Source: Haloarculaceae archaeon H-GB1-1 (GTDB lineage Archaea > Halobacteriota > Halobacteria > Halobacteriales > Haloarculaceae). Taken from it: a stretch of DNA of 51,881 nucleotides. The notes beneath the pieces are model-generated. The model was not told the DNA's origin. It saw nothing but the letters and a program-made list of their open reading frames with translations, and searched no databases. Of this stretch, positions 16,585 through 24,810 are shown piece by piece. The first letter of the stretch is position 1; every line of letters starts with the position of its first letter. The translations under genes and the position numbers were made by a program. Location of the stretch: positions 1 through 51,881 of the forward strand of contig JARUKX010000027.1 in NCBI GenBank assembly GCA_029688825.1, in the 5' to 3' direction.

Positions 16585-17346
16585 GTGACGAACACGCAGG
16601 TTACCCATATCCAGATCGACAACTACGGCCCGTGGACGGTGACCCCGGAGCCCCGTCGCGAGGTGGATCTTCAGACGCTACAGTCGCGTCTGTTCGCCGA
16701 CCTCTCGCAACTGTTCGGCAATCGTGAGGGATACGTCTTCTTCTCGCGATTCGACAACATGATCGCGGTGACGAACGGGATCAGCCTCGACGAGCACGCG
16801 CTCGTCCAGGAATCCGTGGCGAACCGCTATCCGGTCACGATGAGCCTGAGCGTCGCGACCGGGACCTCCCCGGCCGAGGCACTGGAGACGGCGACGACGC
16901 AGCTCCAGAACGCCGGCAGCGCCCAGGACAAGTCCCGGCGGCAGATCCTCCGTGGCCAGACCATCGACGAGGAGTTCCGGACGGATGAGGACGTCCAGAT
17001 CGCCCACTTCGACGTCAACGACGCGACGGAGAAGTACACAGACCGACTCAACGAGTTCGATACGTTCATCCACATCGAACAGGGCTACGCCGAACTGATG
17101 CGGTACATGCGCGAGGCCCACGAGTCGCTCTCGTTCTTCGTCGGCGGCGATAACGTCATCGCCGTCTGTCCGGACCTCGGGACGGCTGAGTACCAGGACG
17201 CCATCGACCACGTCAACGAAGCGGTCGAGGTCGAATTGAAGGTCGGCGTCGGACGCGGACAGGTCGCTCAGGAGGCTGGCATGGCCGCCAAACACGCGCT
17301 GGAGGAGTGCCGGGCTACCGGCGAAGACGTACATCTCGACTTCTGA
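16585..17346 (+). CDS. gch3: GTP cyclohydrolase III (IIa)
   Basis: 253 residues from a GTG. The archaeal enzyme hydrolyses GTP to 2-amino-5-formylamino-6-ribosylamino-4(3H)-pyrimidinone 5'-phosphate, the first step to riboflavin and F420 in many archaea. The N-terminal IQIDNYGPWTVTPEPRRE is the family signature. Two related halves, each like a nucleotide-cyclase fold, are visible: FFSRFDNMIAVTNG (about 49-62) and SFFVGGDNVIAVCPD in the second half. The GTG is chosen because the conserved sequence begins a few codons later; upstream in-frame codons overlap the preceding gene and encode nothing recognisable. Confidence 0.92.
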   Translation: MTNTQVTHIQIDNYGPWTVTPEPRREVDLQTLQSRLFADLSQLFGNREGYVFFSRFDNMIAVTNGISLDEHALVQESVANRYPVTMSLSVATGTSPAEALETATTQLQNAGSAQDKSRRQILRGQTIDEEFRTDEDVQIAHFDVNDATEKYTDRLNEFDTFIHIEQGYAELMRYMREAHESLSFFVGGDNVIAVCPDLGTAEYQDAIDHVNEAVEVELKVGVGRGQVAQEAGMAAKHALEECRATGEDVHLDF

Positions 17347-17450
17347 CGTCTCCCAGATTGCCCGAATATCGGTCATTGGCCGTTCTCCGCGCCAATTTCG
17401 TACGTAGACTACCGGAAGTAATAAGCGTAGTGGGGGTACCTTTTAGCCGC

Positions 17451-17473
17451 CATGTGCCAAATGTTGGCACATG
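17451..17473. promoter_or_regulatory. Perfect inverted repeat over the start of the CBS gene (operator candidate)
   Basis: CATGTGCCAA (17451-17460) and TTGGCACATG (17464-17473) are perfect ten-base arms around ATG. The right arm contains the start codon of the CBS protein gene. A TATA-like CTTTTAG (about 17440-17446) lies about 26 bases upstream of the arm end, so the palindrome covers the transcription start. A bound repressor here would block initiation. Confidence 0.6.
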
Positions 17474-18052
17474 AATGAAGACGTCACAGTACAGGACGTG
17501 ATGAACAGGGAGTACGTCGGCGTGAGCGAGTCCGACGAGTTGCTGGAGACGATGCAGATGATGGTGAGCGAAGACGCCGAGAGCGTGATGGTCCTCCGCG
17601 GCGACGAACTCGTCGGGGTGATGAGCGAGCGCGACGTGCTCGCCTACCTCGCCGACGAGGAGGACGTGCGTGGGGCGACGGTCGCCGACGCGATGACCGA
17701 GTCGGTTCCTCGGGTCGATCCGGAGACGTCCCTGGCTGCGGCCGCGAGCGAGATGTCGGCACAATCGACGAAGCGGCTCGCGGTGACGAACGGCCACCGA
17801 CCGCTGGGGCTGTTGACGGAACACGACGTCATCACCACGGCCTCCATGGGACCGGCGCTGGAAGAACGGCCGGACGCTGAACGCGGCCTCGACATGACGG
17901 TACAGGCAGGTGCCGGCGGGGCTGCCCGGACCGACTCCACTCCCGAGTCGGGGTACGAAGACCAGGGAATCTGTGAGGTCTGTGGCTCTCTCGCCCGGGA
18001 CCTGTCGGCCTTCAACGGGCAGTTGCTGTGTGCGGACTGTCGTGACATGTGA
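17471..18052 (+). CDS. Tandem CBS-domain protein with C-terminal zinc ribbon
   Basis: 193 residues. Two CBS domains (about 8-60 and 68-125) carry the usual pattern, for example VMVLRGDELVGVMSERDVL and RLAVTNGHRPLGLLTEHDV. Such pairs bind adenine nucleotides or related ligands and act as energy sensors. A linker of about 40 residues leads to a C-terminal four-cysteine ribbon (CEVC 168-171 and CADC 187-190) that could bind DNA, RNA or protein. This pairing suggests a ligand-responsive regulator. The gene stands alone, and its start codon lies inside a perfect palindrome that may be its own operator. Confidence 0.85.
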   Translation: MNEDVTVQDVMNREYVGVSESDELLETMQMMVSEDAESVMVLRGDELVGVMSERDVLAYLADEEDVRGATVADAMTESVPRVDPETSLAAAASEMSAQSTKRLAVTNGHRPLGLLTEHDVITTASMGPALEERPDAERGLDMTVQAGAGGAARTDSTPESGYEDQGICEVCGSLARDLSAFNGQLLCADCRDM

Positions 18053-18130
18053 AGCCGCCGTCTCGACGTCTCCTACGGTAGACGTTCACGTACTGAGCCC
18101 TCGGTATGACCTCGAATGTCGAGGTGGGTA

Positions 18131-18140
18131 CTTTTATACC
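18131..18140 (+). promoter_or_regulatory. Promoter of the permuted binding-protein gene
   Basis: CTTTTATACC is a strong TATA box centred about 31 bases before the ATG at 18167. It predicts a transcript with at most a few leader bases. Confidence 0.6.
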
Positions 18141-18166
18141 ACCTGGAGGTTATTAGCCAAGTGGTT

Positions 18167-19516
18167 ATGTCACGGAACGTACCCAGGCGGAAGGTACTCA
18201 AAGGGATCGGAGCTGCAGGTGTCGTCGGTCTTGCAGGCTGTTCACAGGACAACGGTGGCGACGGAGGCGGTGAGACGACTGCGAGCCAGGAGACCACTGC
18301 GAGTGGGGGCGACAGTGGTGGCGAACTGCCGGACGTGCTGACGGTCATCGGTTACCCGTCGAGCGGAATCCAGATCTTCCGGGATTACTACAGTAGCTAC
18401 TCGCCAGACGACGTCGAACTCGTCGTGCCCGACGGCATGAAGGACCCGAACATGCAGAAGCAGGTCGGGAACCCGATGGAGAACCTGACTGGGACCGCAC
18501 CGTCCGCGGCAGGTCCGAAACAGGAGGCCTTCGCGGACCTGTTCAAGGACGAGTACGGCACGTCGCCCGGCGTCTTCACGGCACACACGTTCGACTCCGT
18601 CGCCGTGCTCTCGCTCGCCAACGCTGCTGCCGGCGAGAACGCTGGTCCGGCCATCAAAAACCAGATGCGGAACGTCGCGAACGGCGACGGCATGGAAGTC
18701 GGCCCCGACAACCTCGTCGAAGGTATCAAGGCCGCGGCGAACGGCGAGGCCGTCAACTACACCGGTGCGTCCAGCCCGGTCGACTTCGACAAGCGCGGTG
18801 ACCCCGCAGCGGCCGCGTACGACGTCTGGAAGTTCGCACCGAGCAAAGACTCCGGCGTCGAGACCCTCGACACCATCAACTTCGAGGGCGAAGCCTCCGG
18901 CCCGAGCGCCGACAGCATCCCGGGCGGTACGGACCGCACCGCGAAGGTCGGCATGCTCCTCCCGGAGACGGGCGACCTCGCATCCGTCGGGAAGCCGATG
19001 ATCCAGGCCGGCGAACTCGCCGCCAAGGTCATCAACGACGGCGATTCGTCCATCGAGATCGACCTCGGCTTCGAGGACAGCCAGACCTCGCCGCAGGCAG
19101 GCGTGAATGCGGCGAACTCGCTGGTCAACGCGGGCTACCCCGCCGTCTGTGGGTCGGCCTCGTCCGGTGTGAACGTCCCTGTCTCCAAGCAGGTCTTCAT
19201 CCCGAACCAGGTCGTCGGCTGCTCACCGTCCTCGACGGCGCTTTCCGTCTCGTTCCTCGAAGACGACGACTTCATCTTCCGGACCGCACCGAGCGACCTG
19301 CTCCAGGGGCAGGTGCTCGCACAGGTCTCCGCCGAGCGACTCGGCGGTTCGACGGCGTCCACGCTGTACGTCAACAACGACTACGGCCAGCAGCTGTCCC
19401 AGCAGTACTCGGACACGTTCACGGAGGACCACAGCGGATCCGTCTGGCAACAGACTGGCTTCCAGAAGCAGCAGTCCTCGTACACGTCCGTGCTGAACAA
19501 GGCGCTCTCGAAGTAA
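18167..19516 (+). CDS. Liv-type ABC transporter substrate-binding lipoprotein, circularly permuted
   Basis: 449 residues. The Tat lipoprotein signal is clear: RR at 7-8 and lipobox LAGC with Cys25. After a Gly/Ser/Thr linker the order of the Peripla_BP_6 halves is reversed. Residues about 55-245 (VLTVIGYPSSGIQIFRDYYS ... SPGVFTAHTFDSVAVLSLAN) correspond to the C-terminal part of LivJ-like proteins. Residues 258-449 (TAKVGMLLPETGDLASVGKP ... FIFRTAPSDLLQGQVLAQ ... TLYVNNDYGQQLSQQY) correspond to the N-terminal part. The protein ends SYTSVLNKALSK, exactly where an ordinary member would continue into the strand found at residue 56. It should bind branched-chain amino acids or related ligands for the livHMGF transporter encoded convergently. 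Confidence 0.85.
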   Translation: MSRNVPRRKVLKGIGAAGVVGLAGCSQDNGGDGGGETTASQETTASGGDSGGELPDVLTVIGYPSSGIQIFRDYYSSYSPDDVELVVPDGMKDPNMQKQVGNPMENLTGTAPSAAGPKQEAFADLFKDEYGTSPGVFTAHTFDSVAVLSLANAAAGENAGPAIKNQMRNVANGDGMEVGPDNLVEGIKAAANGEAVNYTGASSPVDFDKRGDPAAAAYDVWKFAPSKDSGVETLDTINFEGEASGPSADSIPGGTDRTAKVGMLLPETGDLASVGKPMIQAGELAAKVINDGDSSIEIDLGFEDSQTSPQAGVNAANSLVNAGYPAVCGSASSGVNVPVSKQVFIPNQVVGCSPSSTALSVSFLEDDDFIFRTAPSDLLQGQVLAQVSAERLGGSTASTLYVNNDYGQQLSQQYSDTFTEDHSGSVWQQTGFQKQQSSYTSVLNKALSK

Positions 19517-19541
19517 CGAGTCGACCTCGAACCCACGTTCA

Positions 19542-19547
19542 TTTTTT
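19542..19547 (+). terminator. Poly-T terminator after the binding-protein gene
   Basis: Six T residues occur 26 bases after the stop codon, with no strong hairpin. Short T runs suffice for termination in archaea. The rest of the 139-base convergent gap shows nothing recognisable. Confidence 0.5.
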
Positions 19548-19655
19548 CGACGCTACTCACCGAGCGACGGCGTCGTCGTCCGGAAGCCACGCACTACCGT
19601 CGAGCCACTGGCTCGTCGCGTGCTGCCATCCGAAGAACGAAACGGCGGCTGCGGG

Positions 19656-20360
19656 TTATCCGCCGAGGAACTCCTGGCGGACTTCCTCGTCGTTCAGCAG
19701 CGCGTCGCCGGAGTCGACGAAGCGGTTCTGGCCCTGGACCAGGACGTAGCCACGGTCACAGCGCCTGAGCGCCTCTTTGGCGTTCTGCTCGACCATCAGG
19801 ATGGCCGTCCCAGCCTCGTTGATCTCGTCGATCTTGTCGAACATCTCCTGGACGAGGTCGGGCGCGAGCCCTGCGGACGGTTCGTCGAGTAACAGAAGAT
19901 CGGGGTCCAGCATGAGCGCCCGCCCCATCGCGAGCATCTGCTGTTGCCCGCCGGACATCGTCCCGGCCTTCTGCTCCTGTCGTTCGTCGAGGATGGGGAA
20001 CCGCTCGAAGACGGCGTCGAGCGCGTCCTGTGGAACTTCGTCGAGGATGTACGCCCCCATCTCGAGGTTCTCTCTCACAGACAGCGTCCCGAACACGTTG
20101 TCGTTCTGCGGGACGTACCCGATGCCCTTGTGGATGATATCCTCCGGACGAAGCTGACTGATCTCGTCGCCGGCGAAGTCGACGGAGCCGCCCATGTAGG
20201 TGGTCAGCCCGAAGACGCTCTTCATCACCGTGGACTTGCCGGCCCCGTTGGGGCCGACGATGGTGACGTACTCGGCGTCGCCGACGGTCATGTCCACGTC
20301 CTCCAGAATCTGGAGGTCCCCGTACCCTGCGTCGAGTTCGGATATGTTCAGCAGCGTCAT
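19656..20360 (-). CDS. livF: Branched-chain amino acid ABC transporter ATPase LivF
   Basis: 234 residues. Walker A GPNGAGKST (36-44), signature MSGGQQQ and Walker B LLLLDEPSAG are intact, followed by the switch histidine region, here read as ILMVEQNAKEAL. The EQNAKEAL form is characteristic of LivF-type ATPases, which often have Gln in place of His there. It provides ATP hydrolysis for uptake together with LivG. Its start overlaps the livG stop by four bases (ATGA), so it is the last gene of a tightly coupled livHMGF operon. Confidence 0.93.
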   Translation of the reverse strand: MTLLNISELDAGYGDLQILEDVDMTVGDAEYVTIVGPNGAGKSTVMKSVFGLTTYMGGSVDFAGDEISQLRPEDIIHKGIGYVPQNDNVFGTLSVRENLEMGAYILDEVPQDALDAVFERFPILDERQEQKAGTMSGGQQQMLAMGRALMLDPDLLLLDEPSAGLAPDLVQEMFDKIDEINEAGTAILMVEQNAKEALRRCDRGYVLVQGQNRFVDSGDALLNDEEVRQEFLGG

Positions 20361-21181
20361 ATGTCCTCACCGAGATATGCGTCGATGACCTGGTCGTTCG
20401 CTTTGATGTCCGCCGGCTCGCCCTCCGCGAGCACGCTTCCTTGGTGCATCACGATGACGTGCCCACAGTTCTCCATGATGATGTCCATGTCGTGTTCGAC
20501 GAGCAGGAACGTGTAGCCCTCCTCGCGAAGCTGATGGACGTGCTTCATGAGTTTCTTCTCCAGCGTCGGGTTGACGCCCGCGAGCGGTTCGTCCAGTAGC
20601 ACCATCTCCGGGTCGGTCATGAGCACGCGAGCCATCTCCAGCAGCTTCCGCTGGCCGCCGGAGAGGTTCTTCGCGTACTCGTCCCAGAGGTGGTCGATCT
20701 CGAAGAAGTCGAGCATCTCCCACGAGCGCTCCAGGAGTGCCTCCTCTTGCTTTTTGACCTGCCCGCGCTCGCCCGGCGTCACGGAGCGCCAGAGTTCCTC
20801 GCCGCGCTGGTTCTGTGGCGCGAGCATGAGGTTCTCCAGGACGGTCATCTCGCCGAGTTCGCGGGCGATCTGGAAGGTCCGGACCATGCCCTGGTTCGCG
20901 ATCTCGAACGGCGTCCAGCCCGTGACGTCCTGTCCGTTGAACGTCACCGACCCGGCGTCGGGTTCGTGGAACCCCGTGATGAGGTTGAACGTGGTCGACT
21001 TCCCTGCACCGTTCGGCCCGATGAGACCGGTCAGCGATCCGCGTTCGACGTGGAACGTCGCCCCGTCGACGGCGGTGATGCCGCCGAAGTGCTTCTCCAG
21101 GCCGTCGACGACAAGCGGATGGCCGTTCCCGTTCGAGTCGACTTCCGACCCGATGTCGGGGGACTGCTCTGCGGTCGTCAT
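20357..21181 (-). CDS. livG: Branched-chain amino acid ABC transporter ATPase LivG
   Basis: 274 residues. An N-terminal extension of about 22 residues precedes the ABC domain. Walker A is GPNGAGKST, the signature LSGGQRKLLEMARVLM and Walker B MVLLDEPLAG; the switch region is LLVEHDMDII. The C-terminal segment VLAEGEPADIKANDQVIDAYLG is typical of LivG. It overlaps livM and livF by four bases on either side, so stoichiometric expression is expected. Confidence 0.93.
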   Translation of the reverse strand: MTTAEQSPDIGSEVDSNGNGHPLVVDGLEKHFGGITAVDGATFHVERGSLTGLIGPNGAGKSTTFNLITGFHEPDAGSVTFNGQDVTGWTPFEIANQGMVRTFQIARELGEMTVLENLMLAPQNQRGEELWRSVTPGERGQVKKQEEALLERSWEMLDFFEIDHLWDEYAKNLSGGQRKLLEMARVLMTDPEMVLLDEPLAGVNPTLEKKLMKHVHQLREEGYTFLLVEHDMDIIMENCGHVIVMHQGSVLAEGEPADIKANDQVIDAYLGEDI

Positions 21182-22488
21182 TCGGCGTCACCTCCGTCGG
21201 CCGCAGCGTCGCGGCCGTAGCCGCTGAGCTTGATCAGCGGGATGGACGCGGCAGTCTCCTTGCGGTGGCCCATGATGCCGTCCGGCCGTCGCTTCATCAG
21301 GACGATGAGCACGATGCCGAGCGCGATGATCCGGAAGTGACTGATGTTCTCGAACATGTACGCGATGAACGGGCCGATTCCGCTCAGTGCGTGTGCGAAC
21401 GACGGTGGCGCGCTCGCCACCGTGAACAGCGCCTCGACGACGTTCTTCATGTACAGCGGCCCCTGGAAGAGGACGCCGACGAAGATCGCCGAGCCGATGA
21501 CGCTCCCGGTGTTCGACCCGGAGCCGCCGATGATGAGCGCGACCCACACGAAGAAGGTGAACTGCGGCTTGAACGCCGTCGGGTTGACCGCCCCGAGGAA
21601 GTACATCGCGTAGAACGCGCCGGCGAGCCCCATCAGGGCACAGCCGAGCATGAACGACTTGATCTTGAATCTGTTCGTGTTCTTCCCGAGCGCGCGTGCG
21701 ACGTCCTCGTCCTCGCGGATCGCTTTCAGGACGCGCCCGAACGGCGACTCGCCGGTGCGCTTGAACAGCCAGAAGTAGCCGGCGACGACGACGAGCAGCA
21801 CGACCGAGATGACCGCGGTGTCGACGACCGGGGCCATCGTGCCCTGAACACCCATCGCCTCGTTGACTGCCGTGACGAGTCCCTCGTAGGCACCAGTGTC
21901 GAAGAAGATCCGTGAGATCGGTTCTTCGAAGTTGACGATGAGCCCGCGGCCACCCCCAGTCCCGATCTTGTTCCCGAAGACCGAGAACTCCTGGAAGGAA
22001 CTGGACAGGAAGATGAACCGGACGATCTCCGACATCGCGATGGTCGTGATCGCCAGATAGTCGGCACGTAGCCGAAGGGCCGGCAACGCGACGACGAACC
22101 CGAGCAGCGCCGCCGCGATGACGCCTGCCAGGATGCCGACGATGACCGGCAGGCCGAGACCGCCGATCTGCGAGGCTGCGGCGGCCGACGAGGGGTCGAC
22201 CGGCGGCTTCGAAACCATCAGCATCGTGTACGCACCGACGGCCATGAACCCGACGATACCGATGTTGAACAGGCCCGTGTACCCCCACTGGAGGTTCAAC
22301 GCCAACGTGAGCATCGCGTACAGCGCGATGAGCAGCGTCAGTTGGACCAGCGTCGCGACGATGCCCCGCGTCGGGAGCCCGGAGATGAGCCCCATGACCA
22401 CGTACCCCGCGTAGATCGCGAGGAACGTCGCGAGAATCTTCGTGACGTCGTACTCCCAGAGATCGCCGAGTGTGTTCGATTCCGTCAT
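21178..22488 (-). CDS. livM: Branched-chain amino acid ABC transporter permease LivM
   Basis: 436 residues, longer than bacterial LivM (about 300-420) because of a loop of about 60 residues between helices in the middle (ISRIFFDTGAYEGLVTAVNE). Conserved segments include LALNLQWGYTGLFNIGIVGF near the N-terminus, LRLRADYLAITTIAMSEIVR and the ATPase-coupling segment SPFGRVLKAIREDEDVARAL. About nine to ten membrane helices are visible. It partners LivH to form the channel. Overlaps with both neighbours are four bases. Confidence 0.93.
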   Translation of the reverse strand: MTESNTLGDLWEYDVTKILATFLAIYAGYVVMGLISGLPTRGIVATLVQLTLLIALYAMLTLALNLQWGYTGLFNIGIVGFMAVGAYTMLMVSKPPVDPSSAAAASQIGGLGLPVIVGILAGVIAAALLGFVVALPALRLRADYLAITTIAMSEIVRFIFLSSSFQEFSVFGNKIGTGGGRGLIVNFEEPISRIFFDTGAYEGLVTAVNEAMGVQGTMAPVVDTAVISVVLLVVVAGYFWLFKRTGESPFGRVLKAIREDEDVARALGKNTNRFKIKSFMLGCALMGLAGAFYAMYFLGAVNPTAFKPQFTFFVWVALIIGGSGSNTGSVIGSAIFVGVLFQGPLYMKNVVEALFTVASAPPSFAHALSGIGPFIAYMFENISHFRIIALGIVLIVLMKRRPDGIMGHRKETAASIPLIKLSGYGRDAAADGGDAE

Positions 22489-23609
22489 GCTGTCGACCTC
22501 CCTGCGAACAGACCCTCCGGCCGGACGAGGAGGATCAGAATCATGATTCCGAACGCGGCGGCCCGCGCGAAGTCAGTTGGTATCCAGATCTGGGACAGCG
22601 TCATCGTCAGCCCGATGACGAGTCCGCCGAGGATAGCTCCGTAGATGGAGCCGATCCCTCCCAGGATGACCGCCGCGAAGATGAGCAACAGCAGTAGCCA
22701 GCCGAAGTTGAACGTGAGCGTTCCGCGCCAGAGCACGAGCAGATAGCCGGCAGCACCGGTGAGACCGCCACCGATGATCCAGGTCCACCGGACGACGCTC
22801 TCGGTCGGAATCCCGGTGACGAGCGCGAGGTCCTCGTTGTCGGCCATCGCTCGCATCGCTTTCCCGAGCTTCGTTCGTTGCATCAGCACGTGGACACCCA
22901 GCATCAGCCCCACCGACGCGACGAGCAGCGTGAGGTCGTGTGCGTCCACGGCGAGCGTCCCGTCGACGAGTGGAACGCTCCAGTCCGGCACCAGACTCGC
23001 GTTCGTCGTCCCACGGTTGGACTGCGTGTAGACGAAGGCGATCAGGTACCGAAGGGCGAACGCGACGCCGACGCTGGCGATGAGCAGGGAGATGCCCTCC
23101 TCGTCGCGCATCGACTTGAAGACCAACCGGTCCACGATTAGCGCGACGGCAATCGTCGCCAGCGAAGCGACGATAAGTCCCAGAATCACGGCCACGGGCG
23201 TCTGTGTGATGCCGATACCCAGTTGCGGACCGTATACGTTGCCCGACGCGCCGACGAGGAGCAACTCCCCCAGTTCGGCTGTGCCGAGCCCGGCGATGAG
23301 ATACGTGACTCCCCATCCCACGAACGCTCCGGAGGTGATGTAATCACCGTGGCCGAAATTCGCGAAATTCAGAATACTGTACGTCATCGAAAGGCCGATA
23401 CCCGCGAGCCCGATCACCAGCCCACGCATCAGGCCGTCCCAGACGAGCGTTCCCAGCCGGGAAAATTGGATCGACCCGGACACGAACAGTCCCCAGAGCA
23501 GGGACAGTACCATGAGAACGCCGATGAAGGCGGCCCCAGCGATCAGAAGCCGTTGGCTCGTAATCTGACCGCGAGTATCTATCGTTTGTAGCTCCATGCG
23601 TACCCTCAT
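22485..23609 (-). CDS. livH: Branched-chain amino acid ABC transporter permease LivH
   Basis: 374 residues from the ATG at 23609; an ATG at 23597 is the alternative. The helix pattern and segments GIGLSMTYSILNFANFGHGD near residues 70-90 and KLGKAMRAMADNEDLALVTG (coupling helix) are typical of LivH. A TATA box read on the minus strand as GGTTTTTAGC (23640-23631) is centred 26 bases before 23609, supporting a leaderless operon start there. It is the first gene of livHMGF. The binding-protein gene is not in the operon but convergent to it. Confidence 0.92.
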   Translation of the reverse strand: MRVRMELQTIDTRGQITSQRLLIAGAAFIGVLMVLSLLWGLFVSGSIQFSRLGTLVWDGLMRGLVIGLAGIGLSMTYSILNFANFGHGDYITSGAFVGWGVTYLIAGLGTAELGELLLVGASGNVYGPQLGIGITQTPVAVILGLIVASLATIAVALIVDRLVFKSMRDEEGISLLIASVGVAFALRYLIAFVYTQSNRGTTNASLVPDWSVPLVDGTLAVDAHDLTLLVASVGLMLGVHVLMQRTKLGKAMRAMADNEDLALVTGIPTESVVRWTWIIGGGLTGAAGYLLVLWRGTLTFNFGWLLLLLIFAAVILGGIGSIYGAILGGLVIGLTMTLSQIWIPTDFARAAAFGIMILILLVRPEGLFAGRSTA

Positions 23610-23714
23610 CACGGTAGGTGCGTGGAGAACGCTAAAAACCTTCCTTCCTTATTCGGGGGGCGGGTAATCTGGGGGCAAACGTGACGTTCGTCCACTCCGT
23701 ACTGGAACCAATCG

Positions 23715-24206
23715 ATGAACGAGTCCGGACGCGACGAGGTCATCGTCGAGCGACCATCCAGAGAGGCAGTCGAGACACTCACCGACTTCTGGACCGGGCT
23801 CGCGAGCGAACAACGCCAGTACGAGTCCCACGTGCTCCCCGAGGAGAACCGAACGGCGATTCGGGAGATCCTCGTCAGACAGGTGGTCACCAACCGCATC
23901 CTCGTCGCCCGACGCGGTGATACCCTCGTCGGCTTCCTCTCGTACAACGTCGAATCGGGGTTCTTCGAGCAAGACGTGACTCGTGGCGTCGTCGAGCACC
24001 TCTACGTGCTCCCGGACCACAGGAACGATGGCATCGGCTCGGCGTTACTGGAAGCCGCTGAGGATGCCCTGCGTGACCGGAACGTCGATACCCTCGTGCT
24101 GGAGGCGATGGCCGACAACGAACCGGCGCGCAGATTCTACCGACGGCACGGCTATCACCCCCACCGCGTCGAGCTGGAGAAGCCAGTGGAAAACGACAAT
24201 CACTAA
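23715..24206 (+). CDS. GNAT family N-acetyltransferase
   Basis: 163 residues. The acetyl-CoA pyrophosphate loop reads VLPDHRNDGIGSALLEAAED, with the R/Q-x-x-G-x-G/A core at about 103-108, preceded by the strand GVVEHLYVLP. The C-terminal NEPARRFYRRHGYHP is the usual motif B of GNAT enzymes. The acceptor substrate (protein N-terminus, antibiotic, small metabolite) cannot be told. It is divergent from livH. Its last codons overlap the presumed TATA box of the tRNA-Thr gene that follows. Confidence 0.88.
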   Translation: MNESGRDEVIVERPSREAVETLTDFWTGLASEQRQYESHVLPEENRTAIREILVRQVVTNRILVARRGDTLVGFLSYNVESGFFEQDVTRGVVEHLYVLPDHRNDGIGSALLEAAEDALRDRNVDTLVLEAMADNEPARRFYRRHGYHPHRVELEKPVENDNH

Positions 24207-24234
24207 ATGGTGTCCGTCATAGCGAGACGTACGC

Positions 24235-24308
24235 GCCAGGGGAGCTTGGGCGGTGCAAGCACTCGACTTGTAATCGAGAATTCGTGGGTTCAAATCCCAC
24301 CCCTGGCT
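24235..24308 (+). tRNA. tRNA-Thr (anticodon UGU)
   Basis: A 74-base tRNA. The acceptor stem GCCAGGG pairs with CCCTGGC. The anticodon stem CTCGA/TCGAG encloses CTTGTAA, so the anticodon is TGT. The T arm is GTGGG-TTCAAAT-CCCAC and the discriminator is T, as expected for archaeal threonine tRNA. CCA is not encoded. A TATA-like ACTAAATG (24202-24209) lies about 26-30 bases upstream. Confidence 0.95.
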
Positions 24309-24810
24309 TTCTGTGGCGAACGAACGTGCGGAGCGAAAGCCATTCTCGAAGTCGATTGCGGGAATCTTCCGTCGCTGACTTCGTGTCCGACACAGACGAC
24401 GAGCGAGGAGGGTCGCTGCGAGCCCTGATCAAAAGGGTGTGGTTACACCATGGACAGCACGCATCCCCTGGGATCGGGGGAAGTTGTCACGGGGGGATGC
24501 GCGACTGGGCTCGTGGGGGTGAGGGTAGCATGGACGAGCCGACTGGGGATTTTCGACCAACCGACATCAACTTTGTGAATTTGGCAACCATCGGGGACGA
24601 TATTGGATCAATACCGAATATATTCCGACCAGTTGTATGGATAACGATGGTTCTGCATGGTTAAATATTATTCATTTGGCGGAGGTAATGGACTGTTCCG
24701 GAGCCGCAACGACTGCCGTCTGGCCGGTACCTGGCGTGGGTCCGGGCGCTGGTCGCCCGATGCGAGACGGAACTCCCGCGAAGGGTGACCTGGCCGGACC
24801 CGTAGTGTCG
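24309..24810. other. 500-base non-coding region with AT-rich core and inverted repeats
   Basis: No convincing gene is seen. The right part (about 24545-24690) is much AT-richer than the surroundings and contains GAATATATTC and the TATA-like GGTTAAATATT (24659-24669). Inverted repeats are GGTGT-GGTT-ACACC (24436-24449) and a nine-base pair at 24460-24501. The frames through it start inside the tRNA or run antisense to the next gene and have no coding character. It may be eroded foreign DNA next to a tRNA, or hold a non-coding RNA. Confidence 0.4.
24460..24501. repeat. Inverted repeat with nine-base arms
   Basis: CGCATCCCC (24460-24468) and GGGGATGCG (24493-24501) are perfect complements separated by 24 bases that contain another G-rich run. 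This could be a stem-loop in an RNA read from either strand. No gene ends just before it on the plus strand other than tRNA-Thr, 150 bases upstream. Confidence 0.6.

Noticed and set aside
24284-24664. A 126-codon frame starting inside tRNA-Thr
   Set aside because: It begins within the tRNA and has no coding character, no plausible start signal and no recognisable motif.
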